A DNA stretch of 64,000 nucleotides from Typhlomys cinereus (lineage: Eukaryota; Chordata; Mammalia; Rodentia; Platacanthomyidae). A model generated the notes under the pieces. The model was given only the letters and a program-made list of their open reading frames with translations, ran no database searches and was not told the DNA's origin. Numbering within the stretch: position 1 is the stretch's first letter; each line of letters starts with the position of its first letter. Below are positions 53,897-64,000 of the stretch, piece by piece. The stretch spans positions 1,178,001-1,242,000 of the forward strand of contig JALPQD010000027.1 of NCBI GenBank assembly GCA_023101885.1, read 5' to 3'. A program made the translations under genes and the position numbers.

Positions 53897-55154
53897 TCTG
53901 GCTTCCTCCTTCACTTAATTACTTTGTTGAGGTCACCTGTTCAACATCCTTTCACTTACTCAGGCACCAGTCTGCTGAATCTTGGCATCTGGAGACATCT
54001 CTATTGCATGCCCGATTACAATACCCCAATTCAAACCTCATCCTTTCTTCCCGGATTCCTCAGGATTTCCTGGAAGAACTGGCAGCTATTTGACAAAAAG
54101 AAAATATTCAGACACAGTAAATTTAGCAGAGTTTGAGTAAAGAATGAGTCACAAACCAAGCATTTTTGTTGACTATGACAGACTTCGCATTGGCCCAGAA
54201 AGGTCTGAAAAGTAACACCAACGAACAAAAAATAAATAAATGAATAAAAGAGTAAAAAAGAGGATTGATTGTTTTAATGCTACTTTCCTAGAAAAGGTTA
54301 AAAGAGACACAGATTGCCTTACTTAATTTAGCCCTTTCTGCTTTCTCAAAATGCCATTAAACAACTAAGTTTCACTTTCACCATGAGAAATTTTAGCAGT
54401 TAGAATGCCATTTTGGTTTGGTCTCATGAGGCCTTGAGTGGGAGCACCAAATTAGCAAGTTGGTACAAATTTTATGCATGTACTTTATAAGGGATGAAAA
54501 AATATAGTTTGCTCCACTAATGCAAGGTTTATGGCTGAATCCCCTGTGACAAAGACAGATTAACAAAGAAAGAGCAAGTTGTAAGTGGAGGTCCCGGGTC
54601 ATGCTTGCCTAGCAGGGACAAGGCACTGGGGGAAAAATGCAGTCATTCGAATTTACTTTAAAGTTTTACACAACACGAGAACCTTCAGCATGCACACTAA
54701 ACAAGTAGTCTCATGTGCCCTACGCCCAGGCTTAATGGAAAAGTTGCTATTCAGAAGTTTGAGTTAACTGATAGCAAAGTGAGGGACCTTCCAGAAACCT
54801 GCTCATTAATACCCTTCTCTGTGTCCCCATGTATTGGATGAGATGAAAGTAAGAGAGACACTTTTTACTGTCCAAGGTGTCATATTGTGGGGTAGCACCT
54901 TCTGATTGTAGGGTAACATTCCTGATTCAAACAACCAGTGTATCGTCATGAAAATGACATAACAGGATGAGGCAACAATGACAGCAAAAAGTGTAGAGGA
55001 AAAGTCATATAATTTAAAATGAAAAGTTGCGACAAAAAAATTTTTTTTCTACAAAAAGAGAGATGGTGAGAGGTTGTCTAAAAATCCAGTCCGATGGGCA
55101 AAAAGGTGGGTGTGGAATTAAACACGGCAGGAGAGTGATTTCTTGGTAGTTAGA
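53897..55154. other. Intergenic, unrecognised, inside the inverted repeat
   Basis: No gene or young repeat. This is most of the 1.8-kb spacer between the arms. Confidence 0.4.
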
Positions 55155-55570
55155 TACAGGTGTTGGTTTCACAGTTGAAGGCTCAAGCTCTGGGCACAGA
55201 CGTGAAGAATTAGTGGTTGAGTTAAAACCTAATCAAACCTGCAGGAGATTGTCTAACTGTCTACGGTGGGTGGGCAAGGGCAAGTCTACTTTCCCTGGGC
55301 AAGTGGGTAAAATGGATGGAGCTAGTAAAGGAAATTGGCATTCTTCAGTATACTTGACCACACATTCTGATCTGACACGTAAGGATTGTCTTTCTCTCTG
55401 TCATTATGTGTTCTGACCAGTTCCCTCAGCCCCTGGTGCTGGTGTAAACTCTCCTGCCAGGCTGCATTAAGAACTGTACTGGACAATCATAATCTCAAAT
55501 AAAACCCTGTGTTCCTCCATAAGCCATTTATCATGAATTTATCGGCAACATGCATAGTAACTACAACATC
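55155..55570 (+). repeat. Dispersed repeat family X, copy 3
   Basis: 'gagattgtctaactgtctacgg', 'aaaatggatggagctag', 'ggcattcttcagtatac', 'cctcagcccctggtgctgg', 'ctctcctgccaggctgcatta', 'aataaaaccctgtgttcc', 'atgaatttatcggcaac'. Confidence 0.7.
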
Positions 55571-55685
55571 TACTTAACACAAAATAAATATCTATACATT
55601 AGGAGAGGTTTCTCCTTAATGGTAAAAGGACCATTTTTTTTATTGGCTAATAAAGAAGCTACTGATTTTTAATTTTTAATCTACT

Positions 55686-55788
55686 TGGTGATGGACTGAG
55701 GAATGCGTGAGAAACAAGGAAGTAGTGGGCTTTTCTTTCAAGAAGTTTTATTTTTTATTATTATTATTATTTCCACTCATACAAACTT
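55686..55788 (-). repeat. Inverted repeat, right arm (103 bp)
   Basis: Spans unique flank (55,686-55,736), one copy of the L1 target duplication (55,737-55,750) and the L1 3' end (55,751-55,788). Because this arm is a normal insertion junction, it is the likely source, and the left arm is the likely copy. Confidence 0.95.
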
Positions 55789-56176
55789 AACAGGTACACC
55801 GGTCCCCCTCCCTCCCTCCACCTCCCCCTGACCCCCCTGTTCCTCTTTCCTCTCCCCCCTCCCTCCCCATCCCCCAATGCCTTCTCTCCCCAATGGCTCC
55901 CCCCCCAATCCCTGGAGCATCCTTTACTGCGCATGCCAAACTCTCCTCTGGGTCCTCCTCTCCGATGAGGTGCAAGGACCCAGGGGCATTTCCCAGAACC
56001 CTTTCCTGTGTTCCCCTTAAGCTTAGGAACACTACTGTGGCTGTCAGTCCCTAGCCTCCAAGGATCCTAGTGCCTTTAGTCCATGCTAGACTTTGTGGGG
56101 TCAATAATGTGTTGGACATAGCGCAGGTCATGCAAAGTCCTATTATGATTGCTTCAGCCCTAACTTGTGTGGAGTA
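55751..56176 (-). mobile_element. Short 5'-truncated L1 3' UTR
   Basis: Reverse-oriented L1 3' UTR (poly(A) as T-rich 55,751-55,772, then the C-rich complement of the G-rich stretch), flanked by exact TTCAAGAAGTTTTA at 55,737-55,750 and 56,177-56,190. It has no coding sequence. Confidence 0.93.
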
Positions 56177-56190
56177 TTCAAGAAGTTTTA

Positions 56191-56745
56191 ATGGGAGAGA
56201 AGGAAAAAAAAAAAAAAAAAGGCAGAGTCCTGTGCAGAATGTGCGGAGGGCCACTGAGTTTGGGGAGGCTTGGCATATGCTAGGGCAGAGGAGTCAGGAT
56301 AGGAGAGAGGGAAGGTCTGGCTAAGATAGGCATGCACCTTGAGGCCAGGAGGGATAAGGCAGATCACGACAGAGAGTGTGGGACAGAGAGGGAAAGGAAT
56401 GAAAATGGTCCAATGCAGCAGGACTTGGAGGACTGGATGGGATGTTGAAGTCCCTTTTTCTTCATAATAGAAAAAGTGATTGATTGATGAGATCCAGGGG
56501 GTGACATATTGAGAAAGGCCTCAAGAAAGCAGAGATTTGGCCGAGGGTGGGAGTAAGGGAAAGAGAAGAGGAAGCCATCCAGGACTTTCAAGCTGGAGAC
56601 AACACCCACATGTTTGTGATTCCTTCAGCCTCACCTGCCCTCAGAGCCCAGCAGGCAGCATAGATGTAGCAGCAGAGAAATTGGCCCTAGGTTTAGAATC
56701 TCTCCAAAGTGGTGACCCGGAAGGACAAGTTGTCAGAGAGTTCAG
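56191..56745. other. Intergenic with an A run
   Basis: A run of about 18 A at 56,202-56,220. The rest is purine-rich and unrecognised. Confidence 0.4.
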
Positions 56746-56930
56746 GCTCCTGGTTGGTGTTAGCCACAGCTGCCATTTTGTAAAGCCTCCACCTTAGCCA
56801 GTGGTCATTTGTGAAGACCACACTTCCAGTCTCTGCTGCCCCAGTTCCCTAGTAACTCCTTGGCAATTCCTTAGCAACACCCGAGATTATTAGAGATTGT
56901 GACCCCCGAGGGAGAGAGAATAATTTCTGT
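56745..56930 (+). repeat. LTR-like element family LTR-B, copy 1, first part
   Basis: 'cacttccagtctctgctgcc', 'ccctagtaactccttgg', 'ccttagcaacacccgag' match 60,240-60,300 and 60,675-60,740. It is interrupted by an LTR-A-type element. Confidence 0.5.
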
Positions 56931-57331
56931 TAGGCAGTTTAGAATGGAATTTTTGCTAGAATAGGTGTTTGTTGGTTTGTTTTTTGGTTTTGGTTTTTCC
57001 CTCTAGGCAGTTTTTAATATGGTGTAGACACTTTGGGAAGGTTTTTTAAGGCCACCACTATTGCTAGGACTAGCCAAGAATATGGATATGAGGTCCTCAA
57101 ATGCAGATGCGTTAAATTCCTCAAAAGAAACACTTCTGACAGGAGGTTGAATAAGGAAAGAACCTGTAAGGAAAAGCTACTTTTCCTGGGGCTTGCTCAA
57201 GTTTACAAATACCCTGACCCTGCCAGCCAGTAGATGGCTCCTGGACCCCGTGGCCATGTGTTCCAATCTTCCACTGGGAACGCAAGAATCTGGACACATC
57301 CAGAGCCTAGAGAGTGACCCACAACACCACC
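56931..57331 (+). repeat. LTR-A-type element nested in LTR-B
   Basis: 'cttttcctggggcttgctcaag', 'caaataccctgaccctgccagcc', 'gaacgcaagaatctggacac', 'ccagagcctagagagtg', ending 'cacaaca' like the other LTR-A copies. The start is uncertain. Confidence 0.45.
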
Positions 57332-57560
57332 ATGCCAGCATGGCGGCTCTCTCCCTCTTCCTTCTGACCTTAAGCTATCTCTTGTATTCGACTGCATTTT
57401 ATTTCCATCTTGAAATATGACTCCTTTGGCCACCAGGCCTACAACTCTAAAAAATACCCTCTTTTTCTTGTCTTTCCTTCTTTATTCATGAATCTCCACA
57501 TAGTGTTCACACAGGGTCCAAGTCGCTCCCCATTCCTTTCATCCACATACCTAATAGTTA
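57332..57560 (+). repeat. LTR-B copy 1, second part
   Basis: 'ccagcatggcggctctctcc', 'gaccttaagctatctcttg', 'ggccaccaggcctacaactc', 'tttattcatgaatctccac' match 60,365-60,540. Confidence 0.55.
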
Positions 57561-57690
57561 TTTCAAGGAGAAGCAGATAAGAAAAATTGATAAAGTCGAA
57601 GAGTTTAATGTAGCTGGGAATTCTGAGATGACCAGCTCTAGGATTGTGTCTAAATGGCAAAAAGGAAGTGAGACATCGTTGCAGAGTTGA
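57560..57690. other. Short gap, possibly ERV internal remnant
   Basis: Adjoins the reversed LTR-A; unrecognised. Confidence 0.3.
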
Positions 57691-57985
57691 TCTCCTGGCT
57701 GTACTGGCCAAATGTTCCGAGATCACTCTCCTGGGGTCTGTATATATTCAGGTTCTTGTGTTCCCAGTTGAGGACTGGAGCCAGAACAGGGAGTAAAGGA
57801 TTGAGGAGAGAAAGAATGGAACTCACGGGTCCAGACCTGGAGTGCCATGAGGGAGAACTCAGGGACTGCAGGCATGGAATCCATGAGGGACAAGAAGCTG
57901 GAAAAGAACTCATGGACTCCAGAGATGGAGTGCCATGAGGGGCAGGCGCCAAAGACGGCTGCCAGGGTCAGGTATATTTATAAAT
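57690..57985 (-). repeat. LTR-A, minus-strand copy
   Basis: Read in reverse: 'tgaccctggcagccgtctttgg', 'gcctgcccctcatggcac', 'tctggagtccatgagttc', 'acaagaacctgaatatatac', ending 'gaaca' then 'tttggccagtacagccagg', the same 3' junction as at 3,034. A TATA-like AAATATA/TATAAAT lies at 57,972-57,984. Confidence 0.6.
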
Positions 57986-58860
57986 TTAGGCCAGTCCAGA
58001 AGGTGGTCTGACAGGTTGTCAGCACTTTGTATAATATCTTCCCTTCTGGCTAGCAACCAGACCCTTTCCTGCTCCCAGATGAGATTTTGGGGGGGGAATT
58101 CCAACTTCCTGGGGTGACTTGTTTCAATAGTCTATATAGTCAGAGTAGGGAGGCACAAGTATTTCTTTAGAATACTTTTATCTCTGCCTATCCAGTTACA
58201 ATGTCAGGAATTCACAAGGACATATGAGTTAGGAGGAGCAATGTTAGCCACTGTAACAAAAATTCCCAGTTTTCAAGGGCTTATTACTGCTAACATTTGT
58301 TTCTCATGTATGCCATAGTCTAACTTGTGTTGGCAGCTGCCCTCCAATCAGACAGGCAGAAATTGGACCCTTTCCCTGATCCCATGGCCATCTTTTTTGT
58401 TTTTAGGATTACCCTGAAACAAAGACTTAGAAAAGAAAACAAGGAAAATACTGGACTCACTTATGCATAAGGATGCAAGCATTTAAATAAAATGGTAACT
58501 GTAATTAAAAAAAAATCACATAGTGCTAACCATCTGCATTTATGTTAGGAGGGAAGGAAAGTCAGGTTCTAACAATTAGGCCTGTCCAAACTGGATGGAG
58601 TGGAAACTTTTACTTTGTTCATCATTCTGCAGTTCATCCAAACATTCATATATCACATCAGAAATAATGGTCTTCCATTTCAACAGCCAACAGAGAAATA
58701 AATCCATGAACACATTCTGTAAATCAGAATGCCCATTGCAGGGGGAAGCCTGTTTGAGTAGCTGGGCCCTGTGCTAAGCGTGGCTTAGGGCAACAAGCTC
58801 AATATAAGCCATGATTTCTTTCTTCCTTAGACCTTATCACCTGGGAGAGATAAAGCCATG
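57985..58860. other. Intergenic; upstream part of LTR-A copy then unrecognised DNA
   Basis: 57,985-58,130 is probably the rest of the reversed LTR. Nothing else is identified. Confidence 0.4.
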
Positions 58861-58865
58861 AACAC

Positions 58866-59043
58866 TGGCATGGTACACAAGGGAGATGGCTCAGCAGATA
58901 AAGATAACTTCTGCCAAGCCTGATGACCTGAACACTGAAGCCCACGTGGTCACATGGTAGAAGGAGAGAACGGAGTTCTGAATGTTGTCTTCTGACTTGT
59001 AAACATCGAACATGGTTGTCTCTCTCAAATAAAATAAAAATAG
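58866..59043 (+). repeat. B2-superfamily SINE
   Basis: 'caagggagatggctcagcag', 'gatgacctgaacactgaagcc', 'catggtagaaggagagaac', 'aatgttgtcttctgac', and 'ctctcaaataaaataaaaat' tail. Confidence 0.75.
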
Positions 59044-60175
59044 GTTACACATGACATCACTGGTGAAGGCTTAAAACTCAGGAACACGTGTGTTTTGAGA
59101 TGAGAAGAACCAGTCCAAGAATACCAAGGAGTGCCCAGCGACACAGATTTGAGATCCTGAAAGGAACCTTCTAAGTTTATTCCTCAACTTCTAGGAGACC
59201 AAGAAACTCCTCCAAGGCCTCATTAGCAGAGTTAGAATTGAAATCCCTGGGCCTAAAACCTTCAGTTCCAAGGGTCTCTCAAAGATTTCCCCTGCTTGCC
59301 GTGTTTATCTTCTTGGACCTTTTCTCGGTTTTATTTATAAACAAAGAAATATTTTGGTGCCGAGCAGCCTCCACCCCGTACACATTCACTATATCGCGAT
59401 TAGCAAGAAATAGACATGGAGTCTCTCTTACCAGTTCCAAGGTTGGGACGGAGACAGGTCCTGAGCGCGCACCTAGGAGGCTCCAGAGGCCGCCACCCTC
59501 TCGGCGTTTCCTCAGTGGGCCAGAGCCAGGAGTGCGGGACAACTCGACGGTCACTGGGATGGCCCACAGAGTACTTTCCCGCAGTCTGGTTTCAGGTCTC
59601 CAGTAGGTGGGGGGGGAAACCGGGGAGTCCAATATCTATGGAGACAAAGGTTCGGGTCACTCTTATCTCCCTCTGGACTCCGGGTGTGGCTCAGGCCTGC
59701 ATTCTTAAGTACCATCTTTATTGCTTATCAATACACTTCACACAAGGTGAACACCACAGGGGGGAAGGTCCACACACAGATCGGCTATCAATGTTTCAAA
59801 CAGATGAGCACACTACACGTCCCTGCCCTGGCGGCGCACAGGACCATCCTGTCATTCATTCTCATCTACTCCCAGGACACTGGCTTGGGTTCGCAGGCCC
59901 CTGCTTCAATACTTCAACTTAAACACTCCTAACTTGGGCTCACAGGCCCTGCATTTATTTATTTACCTTTAACACTTTAAATTTCATCTTTATCTTGTTC
60001 TACACAATTTTAAATACTTTTTCTCAGTGTATACTTAGCAGAATATCTAAGAGTTGTCCCAGCTCCCCACTTGCTTTATTGGGACTGTTTTTCTTTAATT
60101 CCTTCTGTTAGTAATCAAATGATTTTTTTTTTTTTAAACTCATAGAGACTGACATTTCACCTTATCTGTTAGCTA
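59043..60175. other. Intergenic, with a CpG-richer patch at 59,440-59,600
   Basis: Locally CpG-rich compared with neighbours (for example 'gagcgcgcacc', 'ctctcggcgtttcc', 'ctcgacggtc'). The overlapping open frames on both strands have no recognisable domains. It might be a decayed LTR or an unannotated promoter; I cannot decide. Confidence 0.35.
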
Positions 60176-60179
60176 ATCA

Positions 60180-60600
60180 GTTAACACGTCCTGGCTGTTA
60201 ATCACAGCTGCTAGACAGGCCACACCTCCTGTCTTCACTCACTGCCATTTCCCTAGCAACCAACTCGGGAGCAAATCCTTAGCAACACCTGAGACCATAA
60301 AAGATTACAGGCCCCCAGGATCTTCCTTATGCTCCCACCCGACTCCCCTCATCTCTTTCTCTGCCAACGTGGCAGCTCTGTCCTTATCTAACTTTAAGCC
60401 ATCTCTTCTGCTTTAGTGCTCTCCCTCTTTAAAGTTTCACTGCGGCCCACTTGGCCACCAGACCCTCAACTCTAAATAAGCTCTTATTTCTTAAGTCTCT
60501 CCCTCAGATCAGCTTCTCTTTATTCATGGACCTCCATGTGATACCCACACAGGCGGGAGCTGCTTTTCATTCCTTTCTTCTGCAGACCTAACACTGGTCT
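60180..60600 (+). repeat. LTR-B, copy 2
   Basis: 'cacacctcctgtcttcactcac', 'ccctagcaaccaactcgg', 'ccttagcaacacctgagacc', 'ccaacgtggcagctctg', 'ctttaagccatctcttc', 'ggccaccagaccctcaactc', ending 'cagacctaaca'. Probable solo LTR. Confidence 0.5.
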
Positions 60601-60654
60601 CCTTGTAGTGTAATAATTTCCGCTGGACAGCTAGTGTAGTTGGGATATTTGGGT

Positions 60655-61090
60655 TCCATGGGAACTACCTACAGTACACCTCCAGTCTCTGCTGCCTCAC
60701 TTTTGTAGTAACTCCTGGACCATTCCTTAGCAACACTCAAGACTATAAATGATTGTAGCTCCCCCTTCTCCATAACCTTCCTCTCCCCTGCCACCCCCCT
60801 TTCCCCTTTTCCCCCTTTCCTCCTCTCCTGCCTCCTGACATGCAGTCAGGATCGTGGCGACGCTCTCCCCTTTCTCTCTGACCTTATACTATCTCCTCTG
60901 TTCTAATAATGCTCTTAAGGCTAAGCTATGGCTTCCTCCTTTCCCCTCTCCCACAAGTGTCTTAGAGGTTCCTCCTTTTTCTCTTGTTTTCAGTAAACCC
61001 TGTTGTAACTTCTCCACATGATCTAGTTTCAGTCTTTGAATCCGGGACACAAGAACCCCACCCCCAAATCCAGATTCATATGGATACTGG
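60655..61090 (+). repeat. LTR-B, copy 3 (diverged, chimeric end)
   Basis: 'acctccagtctctgctgcc', 'gtagtaactcctggaccattcc', 'ttagcaacactcaagac', 'tctgaccttatactatctcc', then a 3' part closer to LTR-A ('gtttcagtctttgaatccgggacacaagaacc'). Confidence 0.5.
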
Positions 61091-61192
61091 TAGAAGACAC
61101 AAGACTCTCTGAAAAGAGACAAAGGATCGTTTATTTTTTAGCAATGATAGTCAGGATATCAGAATTTAAACCAAAACCAAAATAAAACAGTT
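61090..61192. other. Short intergenic gap
   Basis: Nothing recognised. Confidence 0.4.
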
Positions 61193-61350
61193 CTAGTGTA
61201 GCAAGATGGTTCAGTGGGTAAAGACACTTGCTGGGCAAGCCTGAGTCCAATCTCCAGAACCTATGTGAAGTGGAAGGAGTGGTCAACTCCACAAAGTTGT
61301 CTTGGCCTTCACACATGTGCCATGACACGCACACACCATGCATACCCTCT
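61193..61350 (+). repeat. B2-superfamily SINE
   Basis: 'agtgtagcaagatggttcagtgg', 'cctgagtccaatctcc', 'ggaaggagtggtcaactcc', 'cacacatgtgccatgac', and a CA-rich tail that leads straight into the ACC satellite. Confidence 0.8.
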
Positions 61351-61975
61351 CGCCCATACCACCACCACCACCACCAACAACAATGACACCACCACCACCA
61401 CCAACAACAACAACACCACCACCACTACTAACACTACCACCAACACACCACCACCACCACCATCACCACCACCACCACCACCACCACTACTAACACTACC
61501 ACCACCACCAACAACAACACCACCACCACCACCACCACTACTAACACTACCACCAACACACCACCACCACCACCACCACTACTAACACTACCACCAACAC
61601 ACCACCACCACCACCACCACTACTAACACTACCACCACCACTACCACCAACACCATCACCACCACCACCACCACCACCACTACTAACACTACCACCAACA
61701 CACCACCACCACCACCACCACTACTAACACTACCACCACCACTACCACCAACACCATCACTACCACCACCACCACCACCACTACTAACACTACCACCACC
61801 ACCACCACCACCACCACCACTACTAACACTACCACCACCACTACCACCACCACCACCACCACCAACACCACCACCACCACCACCAACACCATCACCACCA
61901 CTACTACCACCACTACTAACACTACCACCAACACACCACCACCACACCACCACCACCACCAACAACAACAACAAA
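61351..61975. repeat. ACC-based satellite with higher-order structure
   Basis: About 625 bases made of ACC/ACA/ACT triplets. The word CACTACTAACACTACCACCA recurs about ten times (near 61,424, 61,485, 61,537, 61,578, 61,619, 61,679, 61,720, 61,780, 61,819, 61,913), often followed by CACACCACC or CCACTACC. Long Thr/Pro/Asn (plus) and Gly/Val/Ser (minus) frames are its translation only. Confidence 0.95.
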
Positions 61976-62945
61976 AGAGTTCCTCAAGTTCTAATATCCG
62001 AAGGGTGACAGGAAAATTGGCAGGCGATATTTGCACACGCAGTGTGTTGATTTGAAAGAGAACATTTGATCCTTATCTTCTATAATAGATAGGGAGTATG
62101 CCATTCAAAGATGTGCTTTGTTTATGTTGTTACCCTGTGGTGGATAGCAGACTTGCTTATTCTTTGATTTAGAGATAAACACCCTCTCGACTTGTCAAGG
62201 TTGTTCCTTACACAGACATCCTTGAAAAGATAATCCACAATAAAAGCCACGTTGTGCTTCTGCAAGTATAACTTTTTAGTGAAATATGCAGACATATCAA
62301 GAGATCCATGGTAAATTTTCTCCCAATAGCATGAATCTATGTAAATAACCCTTTCCAAGTCCCCAAACGTTTCACTATTATTATATTTTTAAAGGACTCA
62401 AAAAGCTACCTGAAAATTCAGACAGCAATTTCATATTGTTTCAAAGTCATAATAGCAAGCAAGTTGATTTCTTAAATCCATTCCAGCAAGAATGACTCAG
62501 CGCTAACAAGAGTGTTGTTGCTTTTCAAACCAATGGAGATGCACTTTCATTCTTCCAAAGAAAGAAATAAAATTGTCTTAAATATACAAGTGCCTATGAA
62601 CTATTTTCTTATTTGGGAGGTGATGTGGAGGGCAAGGGCCAGTGGTCGCCTAACTTTTTTGTAGCAGTGTGAACCATAGTTGATTCTCTTCCATCATGTG
62701 GAAATCTGAGACTGAACTGAGGTAGAAGGTTCATGTGACCCATCACACTGCCCACTAAATATCCATTATAGATGGGAACTATTCAAAATTTTCTCTCCCA
62801 GGCTGGATCAGATCCATAATTTTTTTTTTTAGTACCTATTGTACTAAGCCACGAAGGTCATCTTTATTTTCCATGAACTGTTACTTAAAAAGTAGAAGAT
62901 CTATTATGTTATACTTTGGAACTTTTCTGTAAAATATTTGCAATC
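61976..62945. other. Intergenic, mostly repeat-free
   Basis: No gene. The core 62,440-62,600 ('gcaagaatgactcagcgc', 'aatggagatgcactttc') is balanced in composition and might be conserved noncoding DNA; this is a guess. Confidence 0.35.
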
Positions 62946-62947
62946 AT

Positions 62948-63132
62948 GGATTTGGAGAGATGGCTCTGTTGGTAAAGTGCTGGAGGCGCAAGCTTGAGGA
63001 TCTGAGTTTGATCCCCAGAACTCAAGTATAAAAGGTATATAGGCTCTCTGTAATCCCAGCACTAGGGAGGCAGAAACAAGAGGATCCTGGGGCTTCCTGG
63101 CCACTAGTGAAAGATCCTGTTGCAAAAAATAA
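62948..63132 (+). repeat. SINE, B2 head plus B1/RSINE-like body
   Basis: 'tttggagagatggctctgttgg', 'ctgagtttgatccccag', 'ctctgtaatcccagcac', 'gggaggcagaaacaagagg', 'gatcctgttgcaaaaaat'. Confidence 0.7.
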
Positions 63133-63137
63133 CATAA

Positions 63138-63300
63138 AGTGGGGTTGGTGAGATGGCTGAGCAAGTACACGTACCTGTGTACCTGTGCAGTTAACCTAGT
63201 TAAGTGCATGGTTGCAGAGCCCACAGAAGTTGTCCTCTGATCTCCATATGTGCTCTACAGTACATACACTCCCATTCTCTCTCTCAAATTAAAAAAAAGT
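63138..63300 (+). repeat. B2-superfamily SINE, tandem with the previous one
   Basis: 'gtggggttggtgagatggctg', weak B box, 'cacagaagttgtcctctgatc', 'ctctctctcaaattaaaaaaaag'. Confidence 0.7.
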
Positions 63301-64000
63301 ATGGCCAACATTTGATGTTGACCTCTAATCTTTACATAGATACATACCATATGCACACATGACTACCAACAAGGACATACAAATACACATATACAATATC
63401 TGCAAATTAAATTCAACTATATGGATCATATATCAAATATATATATGAATTATCCACTGATATATGATCCATGCTTCATGAAAAATATGTACTGCTTATT
63501 ATATATAATATTAAATATACATATAGAGAGTAAATGGTTCAGCATTAAAATGCATTGTTATAAAATTTCCAACAATATTATAAGGAGAAAAATTATAAAA
63601 GTTATCTTAGAAAAAAGCATTAGATTTAAGAAAAAGCTTAACATGCCTTCCAATCGATTATTAATATTCTAATAAATATTTAGTGAATGATGCCAATTTC
63701 ATAAAAATTGGATAGATGATAGAAAAGGGGGTACATTCCCCAATCCATTTAGTGACTTTCACACAAATATTGGTAATATTGGAAAAGAACCAATAGAAAA
63801 TAGAAAAGTTATAGATTAATTCCATTCACAAACTGTCCCAGATTAGAGCTGTTTTCAGCCCTGGATTTATAACTTCTTTTTGCAATGGAAAATGTCTGTT
63901 ACAGAGAATCACAAGTAACCAAAATGCAGAGACTGAATGACTGTGGACTCTCGACCCTAAACAGGACATCCGAGTCATGCTCGCTCTGAGGTTTGGAGGA
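63300..64000. other. AT-rich intergenic sequence to window end
   Basis: Contains a 15-bp perfect inverted repeat ATGGATCATATATCA at 63,421-63,435 with its complement at 63,458-63,472. No gene. Confidence 0.45.

Noticed and set aside
59351..59363. Retroviral primer-binding site TGGTGCCGA
   Set aside because: Only nine bases fit a tRNA-Phe-type site, the sequence just before does not end in CA, and no LTR or internal remnant can be defined around it.
61351..61975. CRISPR-like array of regularly spaced repeats
   Set aside because: Repeats and linkers are all variants of the same triplets; there are no unique spacers and no cas genes, and this is a mammalian genome.
61214..62036. Thr/Pro/Asn-rich and Gly/Val/Ser-rich proteins across the ACC satellite
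   Set aside because: Pure translations of a triplet satellite in several frames.

Overview
This is a mammalian genomic window, almost certainly from a rodent. The one recognisable gene is AMIGO2. The interspersed repeats are rodent types: B1, ID/B4-like elements, many B2-superfamily tRNA-derived SINEs, a 'tggtttgaaatg / ctgctgtgag' element resembling URR1, and rodent-type L1. One SINE family is abundant here: a B2-like head, a body with key words like 'ccctggaaggcagagcctgggaaactcc', and a CA-rich tail. That body is not the mouse or rat B2 body. I therefore favour a non-murine member of the mouse-like rodents (jerboa/jumping-mouse or mole-rat lineages are candidates). I cannot prove the species from sequence alone.

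Layout. 1-20,780: gene-free, filled with ancient L1 fragments, LTR-like repeats, SINEs and nested URR1-like insertions. 20,780-21,990: repeat-poor distal upstream region of AMIGO2. 21,990-23,131: CpG island with promoter elements (GC boxes, inverted CCAAT, TATA-like box) and a GC-rich untranslated exon 1 that carries a long CTG repeat. 23,132-23,508 (or 23,511): short intron. 23,568-25,127: the whole AMIGO2 coding sequence in one exon, on the + strand, followed by the 3' UTR. 26,200-42,140: intergenic sequence with SINEs, URR1-like elements, old MIR/L2 remnants, a 1.4-kb L1 3' end, and a few repeat-free stretches that look like candidate conserved noncoding DNA. 42,163-50,849: one large L1 locus on the minus strand. 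It has a perfect 18-bp target-site duplication, an apparent 3' transduction, a second L1 nested inside on the + strand, and two SINEs. 50,868-64,000: intergenic, with an inverted duplication of an L1 junction, a cluster of LTR-like repeats, and a 0.6-kb ACC-based satellite grown next to a SINE.

Functionally there is one gene: a neuronal/epithelial LRR-Ig cell-adhesion receptor with its own CpG-island promoter, sitting alone in more than 20 kb (upstream) and 38 kb (downstream) of repeat-rich DNA. No prokaryotic system, CRISPR array, tRNA or rRNA gene is present; many SINE heads resemble tRNA only because they derive from it. The strongest non-routine signals are the L1 3' transduction with its nested history, the inverted repeat at 53.8/55.7 kb, the templated rearrangements inside L1 sequences, and the CTG tract in the AMIGO2 leader. 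Repeat family names without a recognised match (LTR-A, LTR-B, X, Y) are my own labels.
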